Below are positions 1 through 5,291 of a DNA stretch of 6,935 nucleotides, in pieces (position 1 is the first letter of the stretch; each line of letters begins with the position of its first letter). The translations under genes were made by a program, and so were the position numbers. The DNA comes from Candidatus Tayloriibacteriota bacterium (GTDB lineage Bacteria; Patescibacteriota; Minisyncoccia; Phycocordibacterales; PALSA-1337). The stretch covers positions 1 through 6,935 of the forward strand of contig JAPLZI010000045.1 in the NCBI GenBank assembly GCA_026395095.1, written 5' to 3'. The notes beneath the pieces are model-generated. The model was not told where the DNA came from. It saw nothing but the letters and a program-made list of their open reading frames with translations, and made no database searches.

Positions 1-6
1 AGTTAT

Positions 7-402
7 TTACCAGCTCTTAAACAAAACTTCACCGCCGACCTTTATCCTCTTTGCTTCCATATCAGTAAGAACACCCTTAGGGGTTGAATAGAAAGTATTA
101 CCAAATCCACTGCGATAAGTGCGTATGTCTGTAGCTTTCTGATAGACGCGGCGGGAAGATTTGGAAATGCGTTCTACATCATGGATGCGCGCGCCACCTG
201 GAACTGCATAGATCATTCCGATCTCAACAGTCCGATCGAAGTCCTTACCCTTCTTCTCTACGCTCTCTACATATCCAGCTTTCTTGAGCGCATGTGCTAC
301 ATTCTCGACGAACTTGGAATAAGGAACCGAGACGATCGGCTTCTTGGCGTTGGAGCCATTCTTGAGGCGAATTATTAAATCTGAAATTGGATCGGTTACC
401 AT
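7..402 (-). CDS. rpsH: 30S ribosomal protein S8
   Basis: S8 (uS8) binds the central domain of 16S rRNA early in small-subunit assembly. The 131-residue product has the usual family length. It begins with the typical MVTDPISDLIIRLKNG segment, has the middle YAVPGGARIHDVERIS-like region, and ends in the conserved C-terminal block (GVLTDMEAKRIKVGGEVL) followed by FKSW. The ATG at 402-400 is chosen because it gives the canonical S8 N-terminus. No Shine-Dalgarno sequence precedes it; the upstream 51 nt are AT-rich, with imperfect repeats of TTGAAATTACTG. It follows the broken rpsN, as in the classical spc order. It would normally be co-transcribed from upstream, but a terminator and a 1.4-kb interruption lie between it and rplE, so its promoter is unclear. 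The next spc gene should lie beyond the left window edge. Confidence 0.97.
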   Translation of the reverse strand: MVTDPISDLIIRLKNGSNAKKPIVSVPYSKFVENVAHALKKAGYVESVEKKGKDFDRTVEIGMIYAVPGGARIHDVERISKSSRRVYQKATDIRTYRSGFGNTFYSTPKGVLTDMEAKRIKVGGEVLFKSW

Positions 403-453
403 GTTTTTGAAATTACTGGGGTTTGAATTTGAATTACTGTATTGAAATTGGAA

Positions 454-610
454 TTACCAAGATGACTTCTTGATACCTGGAATCATGCCCTCATTTGCAA
501 ATTCGCGGAAACAAATACGGCAAAGATCGAAGTCACGCATATAACCGCGCAACGCGCGATGCGAATTTCGGCTTTCTTTTCGACCTGACTACTACTGATG
601 TTTTTGCCAT
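454..610 (-). pseudogene. rpsN: 30S ribosomal protein S14 (zinc type), frameshifted by an apparent 29-nt internal deletion
   Basis: S14 (uS14) is an essential protein of the 30S head. Two halves are readable in different frames. From the ATG at 610-608, 22 codons give MAKTSVVVRSKRKPKFASRV followed by AR. The frame then runs LYA and stops at 535-533. In another frame, starting near 549, the C-terminal half reads RGYMRDFDLCRICFREFANE, then GMIPGIKKSSW, with a stop at 456-454. Compared with the normal 61-residue zinc S14, residues 23-30 (the RCxxCGRx block) are absent. The observed 157 nt against the expected 186 gives a 29-nt loss. The junction lies in GCGCGG (550-545), which fits both codons 21-22 and codons 31-32, so loss between short direct repeats is likely. 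The second zinc pair (LCRIC) remains but the first is gone. Frameshifting alone could not restore the ribbon. An assembly error is the main alternative. Confidence 0.9.
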
Positions 611-653
611 GAATTAAATGCGGCCTGACTTGCTCTTCTTTCAAAACAAATGG

Positions 654-692
654 GATTGGTTAGCTGTACCCTCGCGGGGATGGCTTCCAATC
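654..692. other. Possible three-part stem-loop in the rpsN upstream region
   Basis: GATTGG (654-659) pairs with CCAATC (687-692), AGC (662-664) with GCT (683-685), and CCC (669-671) with GGG inside 676-679, closing a TCGC loop. The helix is broken by small internal loops. It lies about 45-80 nt upstream of the rpsN start. It may be a leader structure or chance; there is no covariation evidence. Confidence 0.25.
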
Positions 693-775
693 ACTATTTC
701 CTCGGAATACTCTCGAAACACTAGGGTATATGGAGGTAATGGGTAGATTAGCAGATGATTGAGACACATGCACTA

Positions 776-804
776 TTGACAATCAGCATCAAAAATAGTA
801 CAAT
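776..804 (+). promoter_or_regulatory. Near-consensus sigma70-type promoter for the PEP-CTERM gene
   Basis: A perfect -35 TTGACA (776-781), a 17-nt spacer and a -10 TACAAT (799-804) predict transcription from about 811. This gives a leader of roughly 73 nt before the ATG at 884. The element points away from the ribosomal genes, so the downstream gene is independently transcribed. Confidence 0.8.
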
Positions 805-866
805 GTGGCCTGATTCAGATTTCATTTCAGGTTAAATTTAGGTTCAAAAATCAACAACAACCAATT

Positions 867-874
867 GGAAGGGA
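867..874 (+). promoter_or_regulatory. Shine-Dalgarno-like site for the PEP-CTERM gene
   Basis: GGAAGGGA ends 9 nt before the ATG at 884. It is worth listing because the ribosomal genes examined here (rpsN, rpsH, rplE, rplV, rpsQ) start without a comparable purine site. It therefore supports the start at 884 and suggests that this gene uses different translation signals from its neighbours. Confidence 0.55.
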
Positions 875-883
875 TCATCGACA

Positions 884-1528
884 ATGAAAACGCTGTTCAT
901 CTCGCTAGTCTTCGCGGTTTTTACCGCTGTTACGGCAAGTGCACAATTTACCGGCCTCTTTTACACCAGTTCCCCACAGAGTTATGTCGGACAAGGTAAA
1001 ACTGAGACCATTGTCTCCGGTCAAGACGGTTGGACTTTCTCCGCCTATTATTCGTATCCAGAGTCCAATCCTAAGGATGTCTGGTTCATTCTTAGCAAGA
1101 GAGCCGATAATGTTCTCGTAGACATAATAACACTCGGCTTTGGTCCAGAACTGGGATCAGATTTCGTCATCGGCAAAACATATCAGGCAACCCGGTGGCC
1201 ATTTCAGTCAGGAACAAATGCCGGAATGGACTTCAGTGCTTATAGTCGAGGAAATAACCAACTCAAGGGATCCTTCAAACTTCTCGACTTAGTCACTGGA
1301 ACAGGTGGAAACGTTATATCTGCCGCATTCGATTTCTACCAACTGGACGACAATATGATACCTTCGGTGCAAGCAACTATGTGGAGTTATGGTTCCCTTC
1401 GGTTTAACTCCGACATTCCACTGAACTTCGCCGCCGTTCCTGAGCCCTCAACCAATGTCCTGCTCACGATCGGCCTCGGCCTGCTCGTTTACTTCGCCCT
1501 GAGGGGACGCCAACAAGTCCCCTCCTAA
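884..1528 (+). CDS. Secreted PEP-CTERM sorting-domain protein of unknown function
   Basis: The 214-residue product has a clear signal peptide: MKT, a hydrophobic core, and ASA before Gln21 as the likely cleavage site. It ends in a tripartite PEP-CTERM signal: VPEPST at 185-190, a hydrophobic helix at about 191-206, and a basic RGR cluster at 207-209. In organisms with exosortase/EpsH, this signal directs cleavage and attachment or release at the cell surface, usually linked to exopolysaccharide. The mature region (21-184) looks beta-rich. It contains the stretch ATRWPFQSGTNAGMDFS at 102-118, then GNNQLKGSF at 123-131 and YGSLRFNSDIP at 169-179. From memory this resembles secreted PEP-CTERM proteins of Verrucomicrobia-like bacteria. 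No catalytic motif is seen. The gene sits alone between its own promoter and terminator, inside a ribosomal operon and antisense to it. Horizontal acquisition or chimeric assembly are both possible. Confidence 0.88.
   Translation: MKTLFISLVFAVFTAVTASAQFTGLFYTSSPQSYVGQGKTETIVSGQDGWTFSAYYSYPESNPKDVWFILSKRADNVLVDIITLGFGPELGSDFVIGKTYQATRWPFQSGTNAGMDFSAYSRGNNQLKGSFKLLDLVTGTGGNVISAAFDFYQLDDNMIPSVQATMWSYGSLRFNSDIPLNFAAVPEPSTNVLLTIGLGLLVYFALRGRQQVPS
1501..1524. repeat. 8-bp GC-rich inverted repeat at the end of the PEP-CTERM coding region
   Basis: GAGGGGAC (1501-1508) and GTCCCCTC (1517-1524) are perfect inverted arms around an 8-nt loop. They encode the last residues after the basic cluster, and the stop follows at 1526-1528. 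The hairpin has no T tract, so it is not a terminator by itself. It could protect the mRNA 3' end or be a trace of an insertion boundary. Confidence 0.6.
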
Positions 1529-1579
1529 CGCAGCATAGCTGCAACGCTCGGCCGACGACGTCACTCATCGACCAAAACT

Positions 1580-1606
1580 CCGCTCACCCACACGAGCGGT
1601 TTTTTT
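1580..1606 (+). terminator. Rho-independent terminator of the PEP-CTERM gene
   Basis: The stem CCGCTC (1580-1585) / GAGCGG (1594-1599), with an 8-nt loop, is followed directly by seven T (1600-1606). It lies 51 nt after the stop codon. On the minus strand the same stem is followed by a short AGTTTT stretch, so weak bidirectional function is conceivable. Confidence 0.85.
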
Positions 1607-2010
1607 ATTTAAAACTGTCGAGTTAATACACATTCCTTACGGCCCCCAAGCTTACGCTTAAAAAAATTAAGACTATTCATTTTTATCATTTTTGCTTTGC
1701 TCGATTTTGGAGAATTGCCTACATGCGAAAGTAGAATTTTTTGCCACGAGTTAGAGCCATATTTTTTGAGGAAATTTTGTCAGTTTCGCATCTAGGAAAA
1801 ATGTGGGAAATGGATATCTCGCCGCGACGCAAACAACACAACTTTATTTGTCAGCGATTAAGATACACCATCGCGAATTTCAAATTTTAGTAATACATCC
1901 AAACCCGCTGCACCAACTTCAAGCCTAACATCCTACGGCCATTCAAACCCCACGACACTATACTTTAGTATAGTGTCGTAAGAAGCATATACCCAGTCGC
2001 GCATGACACC
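1607..2010. other. Gene-poor AT-rich intergenic stretch
   Basis: About 400 bases lie here without a supportable gene. Visible structure includes a widely spaced inverted repeat, ATGCGAAA (1723-1730) with TTTCGCAT (1784-1791), a small CTTAA-A5-TTAAG repeat near 1657-1671, and the perfect palindrome at 1952-1979. No tRNA, promoter pair, transposase remnant or recombination gene was recognised. The stretch may be the far side of the DNA that separates rplE from rpsN. Confidence 0.55.
1952..1979. repeat. 28-nt perfect palindrome
   Basis: Two 13-nt arms, ACGACACTATACT and its exact reverse complement, flank a 2-nt TT centre. As RNA it forms about 12 bp around a UUUA loop. It lies 32 nt past the terminator hairpin of the rplE operon and has no T tract on either side. 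It is therefore more likely a protein-binding site, a cruciform, or a remnant of a mobile element end than a terminator. Confidence 0.8.
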
Positions 2011-2033
2011 AAAAAAGCCCGCATTTCGCGGAC
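2011..2033 (-). terminator. Rho-independent terminator downstream of rplE
   Basis: On the minus strand, GTCCGC pairs with GCGGGC (one G-U pair) around a GAAAT loop and is followed by six T (2016-2011). It starts 44 nt after the rplE stop codon. It would end transcription of the rpsS-rplE operon before rpsN-rpsH. Confidence 0.8.
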
Positions 2034-2077
2034 CTCATCGTACTTATTCGTCTAGATCATCCAAATTGCTCTCCAGC

Positions 2078-2638
2078 TTATTTCTTACCACCCACTTCCT
2101 CCCTCTTTAGCGGCAATCCCAAATGTTCGAGAAAAGCCAATGTCGCCTTTTTGTCGCTAGAAGTCGTGACGATAGTGATCGCCATTCCAAAAACATCCTT
2201 TAGATCTTCGTCAGAAGTTTCCGGGAAGATAGTGTGTTCTTTGATACCAATAGTGTAATTACCCATGGCATCTACCGACGAACGAGACAGTCCACGGAAG
2301 TCCTTTGTGCGAGGCAGAGCAATATGGATCAGACGGTCCAAGAATTCATTCATGCGCTTGCCGCGGAGAGTGACCTGATAGCCGATAGGATCGCCCTCAC
2401 GAGTCTTGAAAGTCGCAATGGCCTTCTTGGTCACACGTACTGCTGCTTTCTGCCCAGTAATCTTCGCCAAACGATCAGCGATAAGATCAATCTTCTTTTT
2501 GTCTTTGATAGAACCGAAGCCGCTTGAAATAACCACCTTCGATAGTTGAGGTGCTTGCATCGGATTTTTAAGACCGAGCGGAGCCTGAAGTACCTTCCAG
2601 GAATCCTTATTTAATTCAAATGATGTTTTGTAAGCCAT
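2078..2638 (-). CDS. rplE: 50S ribosomal protein L5
   Basis: L5 (uL5) sits in the central protuberance and contacts 5S rRNA and the P-site tRNA. The 186-residue length is normal. Family features in order: the PQLSKVVISSGFG strand (about 29-41), the TGQKAAVRVTKKAIATFKTR block, the GYQVTLRGKRMNEFLDRLI segment, and the LPRTKDFRGLS motif, then the GNYTIGIKEHTIFPE region. The ATG at 2638 gives the expected N-terminus. It begins 9 nt after the rplX stop with no Shine-Dalgarno sequence nearby, so translation is probably coupled to rplX. It is the last gene of this operon copy because a terminator follows. In most bacteria rpsN would be next within a few tens of bases. Confidence 0.98.
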   Translation of the reverse strand: MAYKTSFELNKDSWKVLQAPLGLKNPMQAPQLSKVVISSGFGSIKDKKKIDLIADRLAKITGQKAAVRVTKKAIATFKTREGDPIGYQVTLRGKRMNEFLDRLIHIALPRTKDFRGLSRSSVDAMGNYTIGIKEHTIFPETSDEDLKDVFGMAITIVTTSSDKKATLAFLEHLGLPLKREEVGGKK

Positions 2639-2647
2639 GATAGTAGT

Positions 2648-2932
2648 TTATTTTTTTGTAGCTTTAGTTTCAGCCTTTTTAACCTCCTTCTTAACCTCAG
2701 CTTTCTTTGTCTCATCACCAGCAAGCCTGACTTTCGACGCAAATATCGGCATCGCGCGATCTACCATTTGACCTTTCTGCCCTTCTCGGCGCGCACGTTC
2801 ATGCTTTTTAACAATATTTACTCCCTCGACTAGAACTTTTCCGAGTGCAGGCAAGGCCCTAACAACCTTGGCTGTTTTGCCTTTATCATCACCCGACAGT
2901 ATTACGACTAAATCTCCTTTTTTGATATGCAT
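2648..2932 (-). CDS. rplX: 50S ribosomal protein L24
   Basis: L24 (uL24) is an assembly initiator that binds 23S rRNA near the exit tunnel. The 94-residue product starts with the KOW motif (MHIKKGDLVVILSGDDKGKT, residues 1-20). It continues with the VEGVNIVKKHERARREGQKG segment (35-54) and a PIFASKVRL strand (62-70). The usual C-terminal region with a CPxxGKPTR-like segment is missing. A Lys/Glu/Val/Ala tail (about 74-94) takes its place, which makes the protein slightly shorter than the usual 100-105 residues. It lies 4 nt after rplN and 9 nt before rplE. Codons of the tail contain AAGGAGGT (2689-2682), but this is 43 nt from the rplE start. Confidence 0.96.
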   Translation of the reverse strand: MHIKKGDLVVILSGDDKGKTAKVVRALPALGKVLVEGVNIVKKHERARREGQKGQMVDRAMPIFASKVRLAGDETKKAEVKKEVKKAETKATKK

Positions 2933-2936
2933 GGTA

Positions 2937-3308
2937 TTAAACTATTTCTGAAGCTTTCGAAGCTATTGTCTTGAAACCTGCTTCCTGAATCTCGCGCGGA
3001 ATCGGACCGAATATACGGCCGGCAATCGGCTCCTTCTTGCCCTTTTCGATAATAACGACCGCGTTTTCATCAAAACGAATATACGAGCCATCCTTCCTGC
3101 GAGTCGGCTTGACTTGTCGAACTACGACGGCATGAAGTACATCCTTCTTTTTCACAGCCTTTCTCGGCTCTGCCTTTTGGACCGACAACACGACAATCTC
3201 ACCGAGCTCAGCCCAGCGTTTCTTCGAGGCGCCGAGAACCTTGAAAATGCGTCCGATCTTGGCTCCGGAATTATCAGCAATATTTACGATTGAACGTGGT
3301 TGTATCAT
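2937..3308 (-). CDS. rplN: 50S ribosomal protein L14
   Basis: L14 (uL14) lies at the subunit interface, where it contacts L19 and 16S rRNA and is the docking site for the silencing factor RsfS. The 123-residue product opens with the very conserved MIQPRSIVNIADNSGAKIGR. It carries the KAVKKKDVLHAVVVRQVKPTRR segment (50-71), the SYIRFDENAVVII strand and the RIFGPIPREI motif near the C-terminus. Length is within one residue of the family norm. It follows rpsQ by 21 nt, the largest gap in the packed part of the operon, without an obvious SD sequence. Confidence 0.98.
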   Translation of the reverse strand: MIQPRSIVNIADNSGAKIGRIFKVLGASKKRWAELGEIVVLSVQKAEPRKAVKKKDVLHAVVVRQVKPTRRKDGSYIRFDENAVVIIEKGKKEPIAGRIFGPIPREIQEAGFKTIASKASEIV

Positions 3309-3329
3309 GGTATTAAAATTCGATCAGTA

Positions 3330-3593
3330 TTATGCGATGACCTTAAATGCCTTGCGTTTCGAAATCGGTGCACATGCCTCGACAGTGGCTTGTTCGCCCT
3401 CCTTTTTCGTATTGCCTGGATCATGGGCCATGATCTTGGTCTGTTTCTTCATGAACTTGCCATATTTCTGATGTTTGACATAGCGTTCTACGATGACAAC
3501 TGTGGTGTCCTTCATCTTGGTCGAAACCACCTTACCGACAAAAGTCTGTCGGCGTGCCTTGGTCTCATTGGTTTTCGGTGATGTTTTTTCCAT
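3330..3593 (-). CDS. rpsQ: 30S ribosomal protein S17
   Basis: S17 (uS17) is an OB-fold protein that binds helix 11 of 16S rRNA early in assembly. The 87-residue product has a charged N-terminus (MEKTSPKTNETKARRQT), then the family core FVGKVVSTKMKDTTVVIVER (18-37), HQKYGKFMKKQTKIMAHDP (41-59) and a degenerate EACAPISKRKAFKVI end. The ATG at 3593 lies 11 nt after the rpmC stop. No SD is visible, and the spacer is A/T-rich. Confidence 0.97.
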   Translation of the reverse strand: MEKTSPKTNETKARRQTFVGKVVSTKMKDTTVVIVERYVKHQKYGKFMKKQTKIMAHDPGNTKKEGEQATVEACAPISKRKAFKVIA

Positions 3594-3604
3594 AAAAATC
3601 TATC

Positions 3605-3793
3605 TTATACCTTTTTGGCGTTTAAGCTAGTCATTATCCGAGCGATGTCTTTCCTTATCACTCTTCCCTCGCGAACATTCTTGGTCTTTGCGCCGGCTGC
3701 GCCGAAACGGAATACGCGCAATGCCTCGCGCTTTTCAGAAAGCAATTTGGCCAGATCGGCGGGGGTTTTGGTTGTGATGTCTTTGGTCTTCAT
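3605..3793 (-). CDS. rpmC: 50S ribosomal protein L29
   Basis: L29 (uL29) is a two-helix protein at the tunnel exit, near the binding site of trigger factor and SRP. The 62-residue product has the expected size. The first helix (about 10-30) includes TPADLAKLLSEKREALRVFRF, the linker AAGAKTKNVREGRVIRK matches the family turn, and the C-terminal helix is DIARIMTSLNAKKV. It lies between rplP (4 nt upstream) and rpsQ (11 nt downstream), the standard position. Confidence 0.95.
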   Translation of the reverse strand: MKTKDITTKTPADLAKLLSEKREALRVFRFGAAGAKTKNVREGRVIRKDIARIMTSLNAKKV

Positions 3794-3797
3794 ATAT

Positions 3798-4223
3798 TTA
3801 AATTCGGCTCACTATCTTCGTCTTAACCGGCAGTTTTGTTCCAGCTTTGCGCATGCATTCCTCCGCGACCTTCGGTTCGACGCCGTCGATCTCGAACATG
3901 ATGCGGCCTGGTTTTACTTCAGCGATGTATCCTTGAATGTCACCCTTACCTTTTCCCATTTTTACTTCCGCAGGCTTCTGTGTGAAAGGATGATCCGGAA
4001 AAATGCGGATCCAAATCTTGCCAGTCTTCCCTGCATGGTGCATGGCAACTTTGCGGGCAGCTTCGATCTGGTTGGAAGTCAGACGGGCATAAGCGAGAGC
4101 TTTTAGTCCGTATGAACCGAAAGCGATCTTGACCCCGCGAGTTTCCGCGTGCGAAGCCTCCTTGTCAGGATGTTGCCTCATTGTGAACCACTTTCGATGT
4201 TTTACTTTTTTGGGGGCTAACAT
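3798..4223 (-). CDS. rplP: 50S ribosomal protein L16
   Basis: L16 (uL16) organises the A-site tRNA region of the large subunit and is a late assembly protein. The 141-residue product starts with MLAPKKVKHRKWF and has the conserved GVKIAFGSYGLKAL stretch (30-43), the ARLTSNQIEAARKV helix, the RIFPDHPFTQKPAEVKMGKG loop that reaches toward the peptidyl-transferase centre, and a KLPVKTKIVSR end. Length and gene position are normal. It starts one base after the rpsC stop region, so translational coupling is likely. Confidence 0.98.
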   Translation of the reverse strand: MLAPKKVKHRKWFTMRQHPDKEASHAETRGVKIAFGSYGLKALAYARLTSNQIEAARKVAMHHAGKTGKIWIRIFPDHPFTQKPAEVKMGKGKGDIQGYIAEVKPGRIMFEIDGVEPKVAEECMRKAGTKLPVKTKIVSRI

Positions 4224-4224
4224 G

Positions 4225-4908
4225 TTATTTTATTTGATGATCCTTCTGATCCTTGGCGAAAATCTCACCTTTGTATATCCAAACCTTAATACCAAGATCA
4301 CCATATGTCATATGGGCCTTTTCGCGGGCAAAATCAATATCGGCACGGAGGGTTTGCAAAGGAACACGGCCGCGCTTCATCTCTTCTGAACGAGCGATCT
4401 CGGCACCGCCCAAACGGCCGCCTAGATATATGCGGACACCCTTTACTTCCTTGACCGCCATGATCTTTTCTATTATCTGCTTCATGACGCGGCGGAAAGG
4501 CAAACGCTTTTCTAAGGCTTCTGCAACCATCATTGCGGCAATAGCGGCATTTGATTCTGGGCTTCTGATCTCCTCGATATCGAGCTTGAGTTCCTGTCCA
4601 CCGAGATCTATCTTATTTATCCGCAAGATTTTCAGAATTTTTTCGCGGAGCTTGATCACACCATCCCCTGCCTTGCCTATGAGCATGCCAGGACGTGAAG
4701 TCTTCACAACGATGCGTAGAGCCTTGCGTGTACGCTCGGTTTCAATGCCTCCTAAATAAAAAGCGCGAAGTTCTTTCGTCAAGAATTCACGAATGAGGAT
4801 ATCGGCCTTGAGAGCCGTGCGATAATTTTTGTCCGTAGAAAACCAGCGACTCTTCCAGTCCCGAATGATTCCTAGCCTATGTGAATATGGATGGACGGTG
4901 TGAGACAT
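4225..4908 (-). CDS. rpsC: 30S ribosomal protein S3
   Basis: S3 (uS3) forms part of the mRNA entry tunnel, where it contributes to mRNA unwinding. The 227-residue product begins with MSHTVHPYSHRLGIIRDWKS. Its KH domain contains the SRPGMLIGKAGDGV loop, with the GxxG motif GKAG at 78-81. The C-terminal domain carries GVRIYLGGRLGGAEIARSE, the basic MKRGRVPLQTLRADIDFA segment and the TYGDLGIKVWIYKGEI strand. The ATG at 4908 is one base after rplV. Two AAGGAGGT sequences lie upstream inside the rplV tail, the nearer one 17 nt away, which may help load ribosomes. Confidence 0.98.
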   Translation of the reverse strand: MSHTVHPYSHRLGIIRDWKSRWFSTDKNYRTALKADILIREFLTKELRAFYLGGIETERTRKALRIVVKTSRPGMLIGKAGDGVIKLREKILKILRINKIDLGGQELKLDIEEIRSPESNAAIAAMMVAEALEKRLPFRRVMKQIIEKIMAVKEVKGVRIYLGGRLGGAEIARSEEMKRGRVPLQTLRADIDFAREKAHMTYGDLGIKVWIYKGEIFAKDQKDHQIK

Positions 4909-4909
4909 G

Positions 4910-5287
4910 TTATTTTTTAACTTTAACCTCCTTCTTTACCTCCTTTTTAGCCTTGACCGGCGCTGGTGCCAAAATCAAACTGATGTGGCTAGTGCGCTTC
5001 TTCATCGGGAAGGCTGATCCGCGGGACATAGGTATTGAGCGTTTAAGAACATAACCTTGATCGACACGAATCTCCTTTATCATGAGGCCCTCCTTATCTA
5101 TCTTATGATTATGAGAAGCGTTCGCAACGGCAGAATCAATAAGCGCTGAAATAGGGTGTCGAGCCTTCTTGCTGACATTATCTAAAATATTTTTGGCTAC
5201 AATGATGCTCTTGCCGCGGATCATATCGGCAACCAGCCTCACCTTGCGCGGAGAAATCCTATAGTTTTGGAGTGAAGCGGTGATCAT
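4910..5287 (-). CDS. rplV: 50S ribosomal protein L22 with Lys/Glu/Val tail
   Basis: L22 (uL22) contacts all 23S rRNA domains, and its beta-hairpin lines the exit tunnel constriction. The 125-residue product shows the family start ISPRKVRLVADMIRGK (11-26), the HPISALIDSAVANASHNH helix (44-61), and the hairpin region RSIPMSRGSAFPMKKRTSHI (83-102). After the final core strand ISLIL (102-106), a 19-residue extension of Ala/Pro then Lys/Glu/Val is added; it resembles the tail of L24. It starts 4 nt after rpsS with only a weak purine stretch upstream. Confidence 0.97.
   Translation of the reverse strand: MITASLQNYRISPRKVRLVADMIRGKSIIVAKNILDNVSKKARHPISALIDSAVANASHNHKIDKEGLMIKEIRVDQGYVLKRSIPMSRGSAFPMKKRTSHISLILAPAPVKAKKEVKKEVKVKK
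4926..4945 (-). promoter_or_regulatory. Tandem AAGGAGGT anti-SD-complementary sites within the rplV tail, before rpsC
   Basis: Reading the minus strand, AAGGAGGT occurs twice, at 4945-4938 and 4933-4926, four bases apart, as the codons for Lys-Glu-Val repeats. The nearer copy ends 17 nt before the rpsC ATG, longer than the usual 5-10 nt spacing. It may act as a ribosome standby or re-initiation site, or may only be a by-product of the KEV codons. Confidence 0.4.
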
Positions 5288-5291
5288 AAAA

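Larger units (their letters stand above)
611..883. other. Intergenic region between rpsN and the PEP-CTERM gene
   Basis: No gene is visible in these 273 bases. The region holds a possible stem-loop at 654-692, the plus-strand promoter at 776-804, and the 5' leader of the gene that starts at 884. On the minus strand I looked for a promoter for rpsN-rpsH and found no TTGACA/TATAAT pair at 16-18 nt spacing. Where the inserted DNA begins cannot be fixed; no target duplication or inverted-repeat ends are evident. Confidence 0.6.

Noticed and set aside
404..458. AT-rich imperfect repeats of TTGAAATTACTG between rpsN and rpsH.
   Set aside because: Only two to three diverged copies in low-complexity sequence; not convincing as a regulatory or CRISPR-like repeat.
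533..535. TGA stop in the rpsN 5' frame as a sign of UGA recoding to glycine (as in some CPR lineages).
   Set aside because: Reading through it does not restore S14, and all other genes end and read normally under the standard code.
841..854. GGTTCAAAAATCA, resembling a tRNA T-arm.
   Set aside because: No acceptor, D or anticodon stems are found around it; it lies in the leader of the gene at 884.
1520..1640. Possible integron attC site after the PEP-CTERM gene, suggested by nearby hairpins and AAC/GTTAA sequences.
   Set aside because: No RYYYAAC/GTTRRRY pair in the right order, and the gene has its own promoter, unlike typical cassettes.
1753..1766. AGAGCCATATTTTT is identical to 5696-5709, the spacer of the rpsS promoter.
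   Set aside because: The -10 and -35 boxes are not present around the first copy, and a 14-nt AT-rich match in 6.9 kb can occur by chance.
1801..1890. A 29-codon plus-strand frame with AGGAAAA just before its ATG.
   Set aside because: It is too short, has no recognisable motif, and the purine run is too close to the ATG for a good SD site.
4253..4759. A long plus-strand open frame of 168 codons.
   Set aside because: It lies wholly antisense to rpsC, which is unmistakable; its composition is that of a shadow frame.
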